The notes beneath the pieces were generated by a model. It was given only the letters and a program-made list of their open reading frames with translations, made no database searches and was not told the origin of the DNA. Of a DNA stretch of 26,011 nt, positions 9,614 to 18,207 are shown one piece after another. The DNA comes from Nymphaea colorata (lineage: Eukaryota; Streptophyta; Magnoliopsida; Nymphaeales; Nymphaeaceae), in the NCBI RefSeq assembly GCF_008831285.2, contig NW_022204674.1:1-26011 (forward strand), read 5' to 3'. How positions within the stretch are numbered: position 1 is the stretch's first letter; each line of letters starts with the position of its first letter. The translations under genes were made by a program, and so were the position numbers.

Positions 9614-9813
9614 GGTTGGCTATTGATAACAAAATTATTTAAGTAACTTCTATATTTTATTGATAAACACATTTAATCGTCTCAGCCGAGAAGGCCTTCA
9701 GCTTTGATTCCTCTAATATCATTTGTTATATTTCTAGATGGGTATGGTGACTGGAATAAGTCTAGGCGCTTACCGCCTCTAATCATTTATAGCAGTTAAT
9801 AATACGAATTCGG
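9614..9813. promoter_or_regulatory. Bidirectional promoter region, helical / RINGv-FHA genes
   Basis: 200 bp AT-rich spacer between two divergent start codons. No RNA gene or repeat is visible. Confidence 0.5.
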
Positions 9814-10986
9814 ATGGGAAACCTCATCGCTAACAACGAAATCTCAATCTCCATCGACAAGCCCGCCTCCAAGCTCTTCGACTTCCACAAGGCCGCCTCC
9901 TCCCTCCTCAAGGAGCCGCTCCAATACCCCTCCTTCATCAAGAATACCCAAACCCATGCCATCTAGTATGCTCAGAGGTGCAGGTTTGCAGACAGGGAGT
10001 ACGAGATCGACTACAAGAAGCTGGAAGATGGCCATGAGATTGTTTTTAGAAGGCAAATGAACACCAAGAACACCATATGGCGAGCCCTTTCTCCTGGCCA
10101 GCGAGTCACACTAGTGGAGGGTAGTGTGATCCGGTTAGCCGAGCGGGAGTTCGTCATCAAAAAGATTTGCCAAAGCTTTAGCGATATCGACGGACTGCAC
10201 GACCACTTGCGAACTCTATCGGACCTCGACCAAGCAGACAACATCAACCTAGCCGGCTCCTTCATGCGAATCCACCAGTCGCCGCCTCTCAAGCGGAGCA
10301 AAATGATGCCAAAGATGGAGTCAGTTTCTTCGATAAACCTCGACCAGGAGGGGGAATTCTGCAGGGTGTGCTTTGGTAGGGAGGGAGGGGATCGCAACCC
10401 GCTTCTAAGTCTGTGCAAATGCGCTGGGTCGGTGAAGAACATCCACTATCTGTGCCTGAAGAGGTGGATCAGCACAAAGTCCAAGCATCTCTCCACCGGC
10501 ACTTACGAATACTATGAATACGATCTCAGCTGTGACCTCTGCAAGCAAAAGATAGACAAGGTTATCCATCACAATGGCAAGAGATACATCGTCTACAGCT
10601 AGAGCTTGCTTCATCCGCCCTATGTTGTCATGGCATACCGCAGTGATAATAGCAATCTCGTGCGGGAATTCATCATCAACTTCGACCACCAGAGCAGCAT
10701 CACTTTGGGCAAGAACAAGGATTGTGACATTATCCTGCAGGAAAAGTTCATCAGTGGTCAGCACTGCGATCTCATTTACGAGAAGAACACTCTTTACGTT
10801 AAGAACTTGAACCCAACTTTCGGGACCTTTGTGAATTTCACATAGGCAGCCATAACCAGCAACGAAAATAGCATCAGTCTGATGGTCAACAACCACCTCA
10901 TCAAGCTCCAGAACGAATCCTACCACTGTTTCACCAACGACCTCATAAAGGTGCGGCTGGAGGATGCTGAGGGAGTGGCTGATTGA
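9814..10986 (+). CDS. RING-variant (RINGv) and FHA-domain protein
   Basis: 390 residues in one frame, with TAG codons read as sense and TGA as stop. The N-terminus MGNLIANNE fits an N-myristoylation signal (Gly2, Asn3). Residues about 182-255 are a RINGv/RING-CH zinc finger: FCRVCF, LSLCKCAGSVKNIHYLCLKRW, LSCDLCKQKI. Residues about 270-345 are an FHA domain: SITLGKNKDCDIIL, ISGQHCDLIYE, LNPTFGTFVNF, which should bind phosphothreonine. An N-terminal segment (GHEIVF..LVEGSVIRLAEREFVI) may be a second, degenerate FHA-like fold. RINGv domains usually act as E3 ligases (MARCH type). Coupling to FHA suggests phosphorylation-dependent ubiquitination near a membrane; this is inference. No intron and no disruption. 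Confidence 0.88.
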
Positions 10987-11067
10987 TACTTCTACTTTAT
11001 TGTGTGATATCACCGAGTGGTATGGCTGATGTTGTTTATGGGTATGGGGATGATTGAGGAGTGCAGA

Positions 11068-11319
11068 TCATAGGTTGATGCACTTGTTAAAAGAGCATTC
11101 GAGGAGGGCCTGTGCGGGTGCGTTATCTCCTAGGCACTTCTGGAGGCATCCGAGACTGTTCATGGTGCAGCTGAACATGCACTTGCCCATAGAGACCACG
11201 CAATCGTCGTTGCAGCCGGCGAGCTACTGTGCGCACTCCTGCTTGAGGCAGATCTGCTGGGCGAGAGTGAAGGTCAGCAGAAGGAACGCCATCATCAACT
11301 TTCCGAGAGAAACAGCCAT
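11068..11319 (-). CDS. Small secreted cysteine-rich protein
   Basis: 83 residues, one frame, ATG to TGA. The signal peptide MAVSLGKLMMAFLLLTFTLA is followed by a short mature domain with ten Cys, most in evenly spaced pairs (IC, EC, GC, DC, KC, SC, GC, KC, EC, KC), so five disulphides are possible. No named family was recognised; a secreted pheromone-like, defensive or extracellular-matrix peptide are all possible. One TAG codon (Glu) lies within the Cys domain. It is tail-to-tail with the RINGv-FHA gene, 81 bp apart. Confidence 0.82.
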
Positions 11320-11785
11320 CGTAAGATATGAATTATTATTGATGAACGCATCAAATCTATCATAATCAAATCAAAAGGGATTGCTTGGGTGGGACAAGGA
11401 GGTTTTTGCTTTTTAGGATTTTCAAAAAATAGGCATCATCGAAAAGGAAAGAAGTGGCTTGATTTAAGCGAAAATTTGGAATATGGATGATCCAAAGGCA
11501 AAGAATCTATAGGAATGCATGGAATCCCAAAATAATTGCATGAAAACTCACCATTTTTCAAACATCTTAGAATCCAAATATAACCAATCATTTCAAGCTG
11601 CCACGCATCCATACCTACTCCACATCTCCATTCCTCTACACCCCTCCACCATTCTTCCCCTCTTTCCTCTCCCTTGCCAAATGGGCGGGAAAGGTTGATT
11701 CGTCTTTTTTCGATATATAAATGGAGGTATGGAAGTTTAAATGTAAAAATTTTGTTGAGGGTTTCTATTTAATTTAAATCGTATC
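11320..11785. promoter_or_regulatory. Bidirectional promoter region with TATA-like box before 14-3-3
   Basis: 466 bp between divergent genes; no coding or RNA gene is seen. It is AT-rich with pyrimidine tracts. TATATAAA lies at 11714-11721, about 65 bp before the 14-3-3 start, and a GGCGGGAA motif (E2F-like) lies near 11683-11692. Function inferred only. Confidence 0.5.
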
Positions 11786-12512
11786 ATGACTGCCAACACC
11801 AGAGAGGAGCATCTCTACATGGCCAAGATCACCGAGCAGACTGAGCGCTTCGAGGACATGCTCGACGCCATGAACAAGGTCGTCGCCGCCAATGCCGACC
11901 TCACCGTCGAGGAGCGCAACCTTCTCTCCGTTGCCTACAAGAACACCATCGGATCTCGCAGGACCGCCTGGCGCGCCCTCTCCTCCATCGAGAAGAAGGA
12001 AGAGCAGAAGGGATCCAAGAACATCGGCCTCCTCCGCGGCTACAAGCCAAGATTGAGGCAGAGCTCAACAAGTACTGCAATGAGATCCTCAACCTCATCG
12101 ACAGCCAGCTCCTCGCCAAGGCCTCCAACGCCGAAGCCACCGTCTTCTACTTCAAGATGAAGGGAGATTACTACAGATATATCTCCGAATACACCTCAGG
12201 AGCTGATCACAAAAAGGCCGGTGACAATGCCCACACTGCCTACACGTCCGCCACCGAGAAGGCTGAGAAGGATCTCAAGAGCACCCACCCCATCAGACTG
12301 GTCTTGCCCTCAACTACTCCGTTTTCCACTATGAGGTGAAGAACGATCCCAGCAAAGCCTGCCAGCTGGCCAAGCAAGCCTTCGACGATGCCATCGCCGA
12401 CATCGACCAGATCGAGGAGGACCAATACAAGGATGCCACCACCATCATGCAGCTGATCAGGGACAACCTCACTCTCTGGACCTCTGAGCTCGAGGAAGAC
12501 GGAGACAAGTGA
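11786..12512 (+). CDS. 14-3-3 protein
   Basis: A 14-3-3 phosphoserine/threonine adaptor of about 242 residues, the full family length. Motifs: [72 protein letters not shown] and [12 protein letters not shown]. The phosphopeptide-binding Lys and Arg residues and the Arg-Tyr pair are present. Two one-base losses interrupt the frame, near 12046 (KAKIE, a G missing) and 12300 (RLGLALNYS, a G missing). No GT-AG intron can explain either, and adding one base at each restores the family sequence exactly. Codons are GC-rich compared with the neighbours, as in highly expressed genes. Stop is TGA. Confidence 0.95.
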
Positions 12513-12776
12513 GCCAGTGATTCATATCACCTATATACAAAGTCAAATATCATGAAAATATTTAATATCATTATCTTTTCTGCTCTTGGAGGGCAGGATC
12601 GTAATTTATTGTCTTTTTTATCATCATCTTCTATTCATCCATAAAGGAAAGGTCCTCTAAGTGCAAAATATCCAAAAATGATACCAATTTACAATCTCTT
12701 AATTCCTTCACCTAATTTTATGTTTGAATATTGATAGCTTAATTTGAAATGAATGATGGTATGCCCCACATCAAAA
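12513..12776. other. Convergent intergenic spacer
   Basis: 264 bp AT-rich spacer between convergent genes. It must hold both 3' ends. Nothing else is recognised. Confidence 0.5.
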
Positions 12777-13082
12777 TCACTTGGTCTTATAAGCAATGAA
12801 TTTCTTTCTGAGTTCAGCCTGTTCGTTGCCCTTCCACCTCTTCAGCAGTTCTGAATTCTTGGCCAGCAGGTCGTCTTCCTCGGGTGACCACTCCACGCTT
12901 CTATCCCCGGAGAGCAGGCGGTTGAGTGCGATGAGGTCGCCGGAGACCACGTTCAGCTTCTGTAGCAGGGACGCAGTGGTGGTCTTGTACTCCTTGGCCA
13001 GTACGGACACGAGCACTGCCATTTCCTCGCTTGTTAGCTCCTCTGATGATCGACCCTTATCCATTATTATTATACCGGGCAT
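12777..13082 (-). CDS. Small protein with Rap1 C-terminus-like motif (tentative)
   Basis: 101 residues from MPGIIIMDKG, or 95 from the inner Met. The acidic helical N-terminus (ELTSEEMAVLVSVLAKEY) is followed by LNVVSGDLIALNRLLSGD, then WSPEEDDLLAKNSELLKRW and RKKFIAYKTK. The order SGD..AL..L..G, W(S/T)-x-EED and R-x-x-FI resembles the C-terminal region of Rap1/TERF2IP telomere proteins. The protein is far shorter than Rap1 and has no BRCT or Myb domain. A Myb/SANT-like fragment is the other reading. It is upstream-adjacent to a TATAAAT stretch and shares its strand with the Rab gene, 88 bp away. Frame intact, TGA stop. Confidence 0.6.
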   Translation of the reverse strand: MPGIIIMDKGRSSEELTSEEMAVLVSVLAKEYKTTTASLLQKLNVVSGDLIALNRLLSGDRSVEWSPEEDDLLAKNSELLKRWKGNEQAELRKKFIAYKTK

Positions 13083-13170
13083 TCATATTCAAATTTATAT
13101 CCCCGACCAAACACACAGCACGTCCAAAGCAAATGAAGATAGATGCAGACTTTTTAGTGGAGAAGATCAA

Positions 13171-13926
13171 TCAGCCGGTGGAGTTGCAGCACTTTAAGTT
13201 TCGGACCAGTTATAGAGTTCTACTCTTGAGAGTGATCGGTGGTTATTCTTTTTGCACCTATACGCCTTATTCTTGGATGGATCGAAGGTCCTTCAGTTTC
13301 TCCCTTGTGGATTCTACGAATTCCTATTCTTTTTTGCGTTCCTGCAGAAGTAGATCCAGGATCTCGTCGAAGAGCTCACTCACCTTCTTGCCTGACTTCG
13401 CCGACACTTCGAAGTGCTTCAACTTCAGCGCATTTGCAGTCTACTATCCCTCCTCGCGCGAAACCTTCCTGCGTGAGTGCGAATGTACCTGCGTGGGTGA
13501 GCAGCTACCTTGCGGCGGTGAGGTCTATCTTATTTCCCACGAGCACTCCTGGCGCCTCCTGGTGCTCCCGGAAGAGCTTCTGCCACATCTTGACGTTTTC
13601 GAGGGTGCTGGGACGAGTGACATCGTAGACGAAGACTGCGCATTGAGCGTTCTTGAGGTAGGTGGGGATGAGACTGCGGTAACGCTACTGGCCAGCTGTG
13701 TCCCACATCTGCATACGGTACACCTGTCCCCCTCTCGATACGTCTCGCACGTTGAAGTCTATTCCTACTGTTGACTGCGTAACCGGCAGCGTACATTGTG
13801 GGACTCGTCGAAACGATTGGTAGTGTAGCGATCGATGATGGAGCTCTTTCCTACTCCCTGGTCCCCTAAGAATACGATTCGCATCTTCACAGCATTGCGG
13901 GCAGTATTTGACGAAGTTATACTCAT
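13171..13926 (-). CDS. Rab6-like small GTPase
   Basis: 231 residues after removal of a 20-nt intron (13775-13794) and a 40-nt tandem intron (13469-13508); the length is then a perfect multiple of three. P-loop GDQGVGKSS at residues 21-29, switch I STVGIDF, WDTAGQERYRSL (E is TAG at 13685-13687), GNKIDL and VSAKSGKKV. RIVFLGDQGVGKSSI, STVGIDF, RSLIPTYL and ARKVSREEG put it close to Rab6, which acts in Golgi and retrograde traffic. The C-terminus ends KCCNSTG, with a CC pair fit for prenylation. The tail after the G domain is longer than usual. The start is the ATG before SITSSNTARN. Confidence 0.92.
13469..13508 (-). other. Tandem intron: two abutting 20-nt introns in the Rab gene
   Basis: On the minus strand the first unit (13489-13508) reads gtagctgctcacccacgcag. 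The second (13469-13488) reads gtacattcgcactcacgcag. They match at 15 of 20 positions by eye and each starts GTA and ends CAG. Only removing all 40 nt gives TAARKVSREEGEE, the Rab consensus; removing either unit alone shifts the frame. Confidence 0.85.
13775..13794 (-). other. 20-nt intron in Rab switch I region
   Basis: On the minus strand it reads gtacgctgccggttacgcag. Splicing joins RFDESHN to STVGIDF. Confidence 0.92.
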
Positions 13927-14043
13927 CAAAAGATAATACTGTCCAATCCATCTAAACTCTCTTTCTTTCTCTGCCAAAAATGTGGGTGGTTGTGGGTTGG
14001 GGCGATTTTAAATGGAAGGTAATTCTTTGATTATAAAGCTTAT

Positions 14044-15026
14044 ATGAGTGAGGGCCTGTTCACCTGTGTCAATTGCCAATTGCAGTTCAGCGTTGAACTT
14101 TAGTACAAGGAGCACTACAAATCGGAACATCACCGATACAACGTCAAACGTAAACTTATCGGCCTCCCGCCTCTATCATTTAATGATTACATCCTACGTA
14201 CAAATACTCCCATCAAGAGTTCCAGACAGAACTTTCATCTAAATCTCAGAGTCAGGCCGAGATATACTGCGAGGTGTGTTCTAAGAAGTTCATGTCTCCT
14301 CAAACCTACAAGCAGCACATTAACTCTCAGAAGCACAAGCTGAACCGCAAGTTGCTGCTCGCTGGCGGGAAGGACCACAGTGAGACCTCCTCCCTTTCAT
14401 AGTTCTAGGTCATCGGTCCCTAGAGCCACCCCTGTCTCTTCTGCACTGCTCCCAGGAACGAAAACACCTCTGGGAACAGCACTGCTTCCCGCCCTTCCGC
14501 GACGAGTGCAACAACCTCGAGGGACTGATTGCCCACGTGGAGGAAATGGTCAAGAAGGGACAGTGCGTCTACTGCTAGCTGGAGTTCGGAAGCGAGGACA
14601 GCGCCAAACAGCACATGGCCGATGTGGGACACGCCAGGCTTGACCTCGACAACTTCGCCCCCTTCGAGCCCTTCTACATGTGGAAGGTCAGTGAGTCCGA
14701 AGAGGAGAAGAGGAAGCAACTCAGGAAATAGAGCTTCTGAGAGATGAGTCGGCCTAGTTCAGCCTGCTCCACCAAGAAACGCTGCAGTCCCTGGAGGAGA
14801 AGCGTCTCAAGAGGATCAAGCTGACCCCCACTGGCGCCATCATCAACGGGAAGGAGGTGGGCTACCGCGCATACCGCCTTTACTACAAGCAGCACCTCGG
14901 TCGCAACATCGAGACTGCTCCTCGCGAGCACCAGAAGGCCCTTCCTGCTTCCTAGCACTGGACAAGAGCGTGATCCCTAGCAAGCCTTTCTTCCAGACCA
15001 TCGTTTCCAACCACAACCATCGCTGA
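14044..15026 (+). CDS. Rei1/ZNF622-like 60S ribosome biogenesis zinc-finger protein
   Basis: A cytoplasmic pre-60S factor of about 314 residues. It contains zinc fingers FTCVNCQLQF..HYKSEHHRYNVKRKL, YCEVCSKKFMSPQTYKQH, CLFC and QCVYCELEF..HMADVGH. The C-terminal signature is LTPTGAIINGKEVGYRAYRLYYKQ. HRYN-KRK after the first finger and the G-x-x-x-GYR-x-x-x-x-YY-x-Q motif are typical of Rei1. A 20-nt intron at 14198-14217 is clear. A 20-nt GT-AG segment at 14691-14710 would also fix the frame, but one missing A is an alternative. Bases are missing near 14453 and 14952. The cyclin gene starts 41 bp after its stop. Confidence 0.9.
14198..14217 (+). other. 20-nt intron in Rei1 gene
   Basis: It reads gtacaaatactcccatcaag. 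Splicing joins NDYIL to QFQTELSSKSQSQAEIYCEV. Confidence 0.88.
14691..14710 (+). other. Possible second 20-nt intron in Rei1 gene
   Basis: It reads gtgagtccgaagaggagaag and has the right length to restore frame. It starts GTG rather than GTA, and the unspliced sequence (SESEEEKRKQLRK) looks coding, so a single missing A nearby is equally likely. Confidence 0.4.
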
Positions 15027-15067
15027 TCGCCAATCCATCATAATTGCACTTGTATTGCATTGATTAT

Positions 15068-15771
15068 ATGAAATTGTTCGTGGTGGAGGAGGAGGGCGGC
15101 GAGTTCGACAAGCTCACGGGAGAGGTGACCACTCTCATGATCAGCATCTGCTAGCGATTGCTCCGCAGGCCTAAGGTGGAGCTGGTCCACACTGCGCTGT
15201 TCCTGCTGCATTGCCAGGCGAAAGTGGTATCGTATCACTCCTTCGACCGCTTCATGTACGCCTGTGCAGCCATCCTCGTCGCATCCAAATTGACCGAAAA
15301 TATCGATTTTTACCCCATTCATTTGCTGAAGGCTCTACGCACCATCCTCAGGGAAAAAAGAGGATTGCCTGAAGCAGCGAGGAGGATGAGGAGGAACAGG
15401 CGAAACTGAAGCAGCTCAGCAAGAAGCTCTTCTAGGCGGAAGTGACAGTGATGATCAACGTGGGATTCGACTTCGATATCGAATTGGCTCTGTATTGGCT
15501 GCAGGAGTGGACGAGGGGGATTGGCGACAGCCACGTGATCAAAAAGACCGAGGAGACGCTGACTTCACTCTACCAGACGAGCACTGTGCTTTACTTCGAG
15601 CCTCAACTGATTGCGCTGGCTGCCCTCTCCATCGTCATGAAGAACGAAGGCATCAATCCCGCCCTTTGCAGTTGGGACAAAGCGATCATCGGCAAGATGC
15701 AGGAAGCTGAGGAGAGCATTAAGGAAGTGAAGGACATGTATTTGGCAAGGAAAAGGTATATGTACAATTGA
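15068..15771 (+). CDS. Cyclin-box protein
   Basis: 234 residues starting MKLFVVEEEGGEFDKLTGEV. The cyclin box shows KVELVHTALFLLHCQAKV, SFDRFMYACAAILVASKLTE and IHLLKALRTIL; the second half has VTVMINVGFDFDIELALYWL and LIALAALSIVMKN. The FDR..YACA.ILVASKL.E pattern resembles transcription-type cyclins (C, K, L, T, H), which partner CDK7-12-like kinases, rather than mitotic cyclins with an N-terminal destruction box. One base is missing near 15379, before an acidic EEDEEEQAKLKQL linker. Stop is TGA. It follows Rei1 so closely that its promoter must overlap Rei1's 3' end. Confidence 0.8.
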
Positions 15772-16098
15772 TGTATCTGCAATACTATTGTCACCTACAA
15801 TCGACAGTTAATCATTTCCTTTGCCAACCAACTTCCATTTGTACCATTCTTGGACAAAAAAGTATCTTCGTTGGGATTTCTTTTTGGCCATAATTCCTAT
15901 TCTTCTATCTCTTATCATCAATAATCATTAAAACCCATCCCCAATTAATCATACCTCATATATCTCAAACACTTTTTATCATAAAATCTCCATTTCTTTC
16001 CATTTTCCACCTATTTTTCCTTTCTTCGGTATTGCTTCGCAAAGAGTGGGTGATTGCAGTTGATTATTCTTATAATCAGAAGCTAACAATATCGAAAG
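15772..16098. other. Intergenic, pyrimidine-rich region
   Basis: 327 bp AT-rich spacer with many CT and T tracts on the plus strand. It holds the cyclin 3' end and the FAM135-like promoter. No RNA gene, repeat or ORF was found. Confidence 0.5.
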
Positions 16099-18125
16099 AT
16101 GATCATTTCCAACCAGTAGGTGGCCGTCTACTTCAAGATGGTCCGCAACCTCACCGCCTACACCTCCGGACGCTTCGCCCTCAGAATCGCCCTCTCAGCC
16201 AACCATCAATCCCGCATCCTCTCGGCCACTCCCGTCAATGTCATCGAAAAAGAACCGGCAAGACCTGACAACCGAACCGAGTTCGATGACCAGTTCTTCC
16301 TCACCAGAGCCTTTCCCCTCAAATCTGGCGCGCATGTACCAACAACACCACTCAGGTAGAACTGCAAGAGGTCTTTCTGTTCAAGTTCGACGAACCGGTA
16401 GAAGAACTAGAACAGCCGAGAGTGCTTACGCTTCAGGTTGAACTCGTCCAGGTCGACCATGGAAAACAGAAAGTTGTGGGCGTCTACGAGGAGCAGCAGT
16501 CTCCTCAGTCCTTCACTAGTACCTTGAAGTCGACTTCTACGAAGCTGCTCCCTGCCAAATCGTCGGCTCGCTCCACCGCTGCCTCTATAAGTTTGGATTC
16601 ACCAGCGAGGAAGAAGCAGTCGATTTGCGCGGGTTTTGTGAAAGGCATTGGAAAACGAATGCCTAGGAAGTGCTAGATTTCCTGGAGAGCGAAAGCACCC
16701 GCAGTTATAAGGCCATTGCTTAAAGCTACAGCATCATCACCAAAAGAGAAGTGGAAATCAGCTGTGCCAAGCGCAACCAGAAGAAGACTTACTTGAAAGT
16801 GGTCAAGGATGTTGCTGAAAGACCCACATAGCTCACCTAGGGAGATGAGGAAACTGTTGCTGATCAGCAGTGTCGTCGTAGGAAAAGAATATTCTCCACT
16901 ACTCGCGAGCATCGGCTATAACGGTATCAAAGCTCATAGCTTTACTTGCATGAAACTGCTCAGAAAATCTACTCGATTTGGCGCGAACTTCTAGGAGCAC
17001 TCTTCAGCAGAGAAGGCGAGGCATTTGTTGCCGAAAGAGCGAAAAGGCACCTGGCTCGACTGAGGGAAAAGCTGGTGAGTCTATTGCCAGCTTTAAGGGC
17101 AGCTGGGACGTTGATGTTACTCTGGCGAAGAGAACCTTCGCAACCAACTTGCTCACCAGCTTCGAAGCCAGGACAAGGACTATTTCTCAGACCTACATCC
17201 CTCAAATCCGCTTCCACACATCGCCAATCAGGCCTTTTTCAGCAATCTCCGTCCCATCATCTTCTAGGAAAAAGCAGTCATTCCTAATGCCGCCGAAGAA
17301 GAGCCTCCTAGCGAAATTTTAGTCTTTTTGGTGCATGGTCTAGGAGCATGCAGACTGGATATGGAGAAAATAAAGGTATAGCTGAAGCGTTATTTCGACG
17401 GGAAGGTGAGAGTCTATACATCTTCCTCCAACGAAGGCAGGACTGAGGGTGACATCGATTCCATGGGCATGCGCTTAGCTGCAGAAATAGATTACGAATT
17501 ATCCAAACATGCCCAAATCCCCAAAATCTGCCTACTCGGCCACTCAATGGGCGGCCTCATCATCCGCAGCGCCCTTCCCCGCCTCGAAAAGTACAAGCAG
17601 TACTTTCACTCGCTCATCACCCTCTCCTCTCCGCATCTTGGCTATGCCTACTCTGCCTCAAAACTAGTAGATGCCGGCCTGTGGTTCCTCAACGCCATGA
17701 AGAAGTGTACCTCCATCCTGCAGATGACCATGCAGGACCATGAACAGCCAGAGGAAACTTTCCTCTATAAACTTGCCCAGAAACCTGGCTTGAGTGGTTC
17801 AAAAAAGTGGTCTTTTTGGCTTCTCACCAGGATCTCTATGTGCCTTACTACTCTGCACGAGTTCAAAAACACGAAGAAAGCACTCTCGACTGCCGCAAGC
17901 AAGTGCCGAAGGGTCTCACATACTGCCAAATGGTCGACAATCTTCTCGCAAAAGTCGTGGCTCTATCACTCGTCTCAATGTCAATTTCTGCATTCCCGAA
18001 CAGTACATTTTTCTTTACGTAGAAACTTAGACAACCTGATTGGCAGAGCAGCGCACATAAGTTTCATCACCAACCTGTAGATGGTGAGGGCGTTGGTGAT
18101 TGCAGGCCACCACTACTTCTTCTGA
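16099..18125 (+). CDS. FAM135-like putative serine esterase/lipase
   Basis: About 660 residues. The N-terminal FAM135 domain (VAVYFKMVRNLTAYTSGRF, RTEFDDQFFLTRAF, LHEYLEVDFYEAAPCQIVG) is joined through a helical middle and RPIIFEEK to an alpha/beta-hydrolase DUF676 domain. The latter has VFLVHGLGAC, SSSNEGRTEGDIDSMG, the nucleophile elbow LLGHSMGGLIIRSALP, TLSSPHLGY and ASHQDLYVPYYSARVQ, with a closing NLDNLIGRAAHISF. Ser, Asp and His candidates are all present. Clear 20-nt introns lie at 16336-16355 and 18003-18022. About six one-base losses are needed between 16500 and 17960, for example near 17115, 17793 and 17955. The lipid substrate is unknown. Confidence 0.88.
16336..16355 (+). other. 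20-nt intron in FAM135-like gene
   Basis: It reads gtaccaacaacaccactcag. Splicing joins KSGAH to VELQEVFLFKFDEP. Confidence 0.88.
18003..18022 (+). other. 20-nt intron near the end of FAM135-like gene
   Basis: It reads gtacatttttctttacgtag. Splicing joins NVNFCIPEQ to NLDNLIGRAAHISF. Confidence 0.88.
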
Positions 18126-18207
18126 TCCAATTTTCATTGAGTGCCCCATATTCACTATCACCATAATAGTCTATCATTGAATCATTAATAAAATAGTCCA
18201 ACATCAT

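Noticed and set aside
12040-12310. 20-nt introns as the cause of the 14-3-3 frame breaks
   Set aside because: No GT-AG pair of suitable length lies nearby, and adding one G at each place restores the exact family sequence.
13031-13774. Long plus-strand open frame opposite the Rab gene
   Set aside because: It is antisense to clearly conserved Rab sequence and has no coding features of its own.
14700-14740. Euplotes-type +1 frameshift at AAA-TAG
   Set aside because: A +1 shift here leads to a stop; the required change is in the other direction, and other breaks share no such motif.
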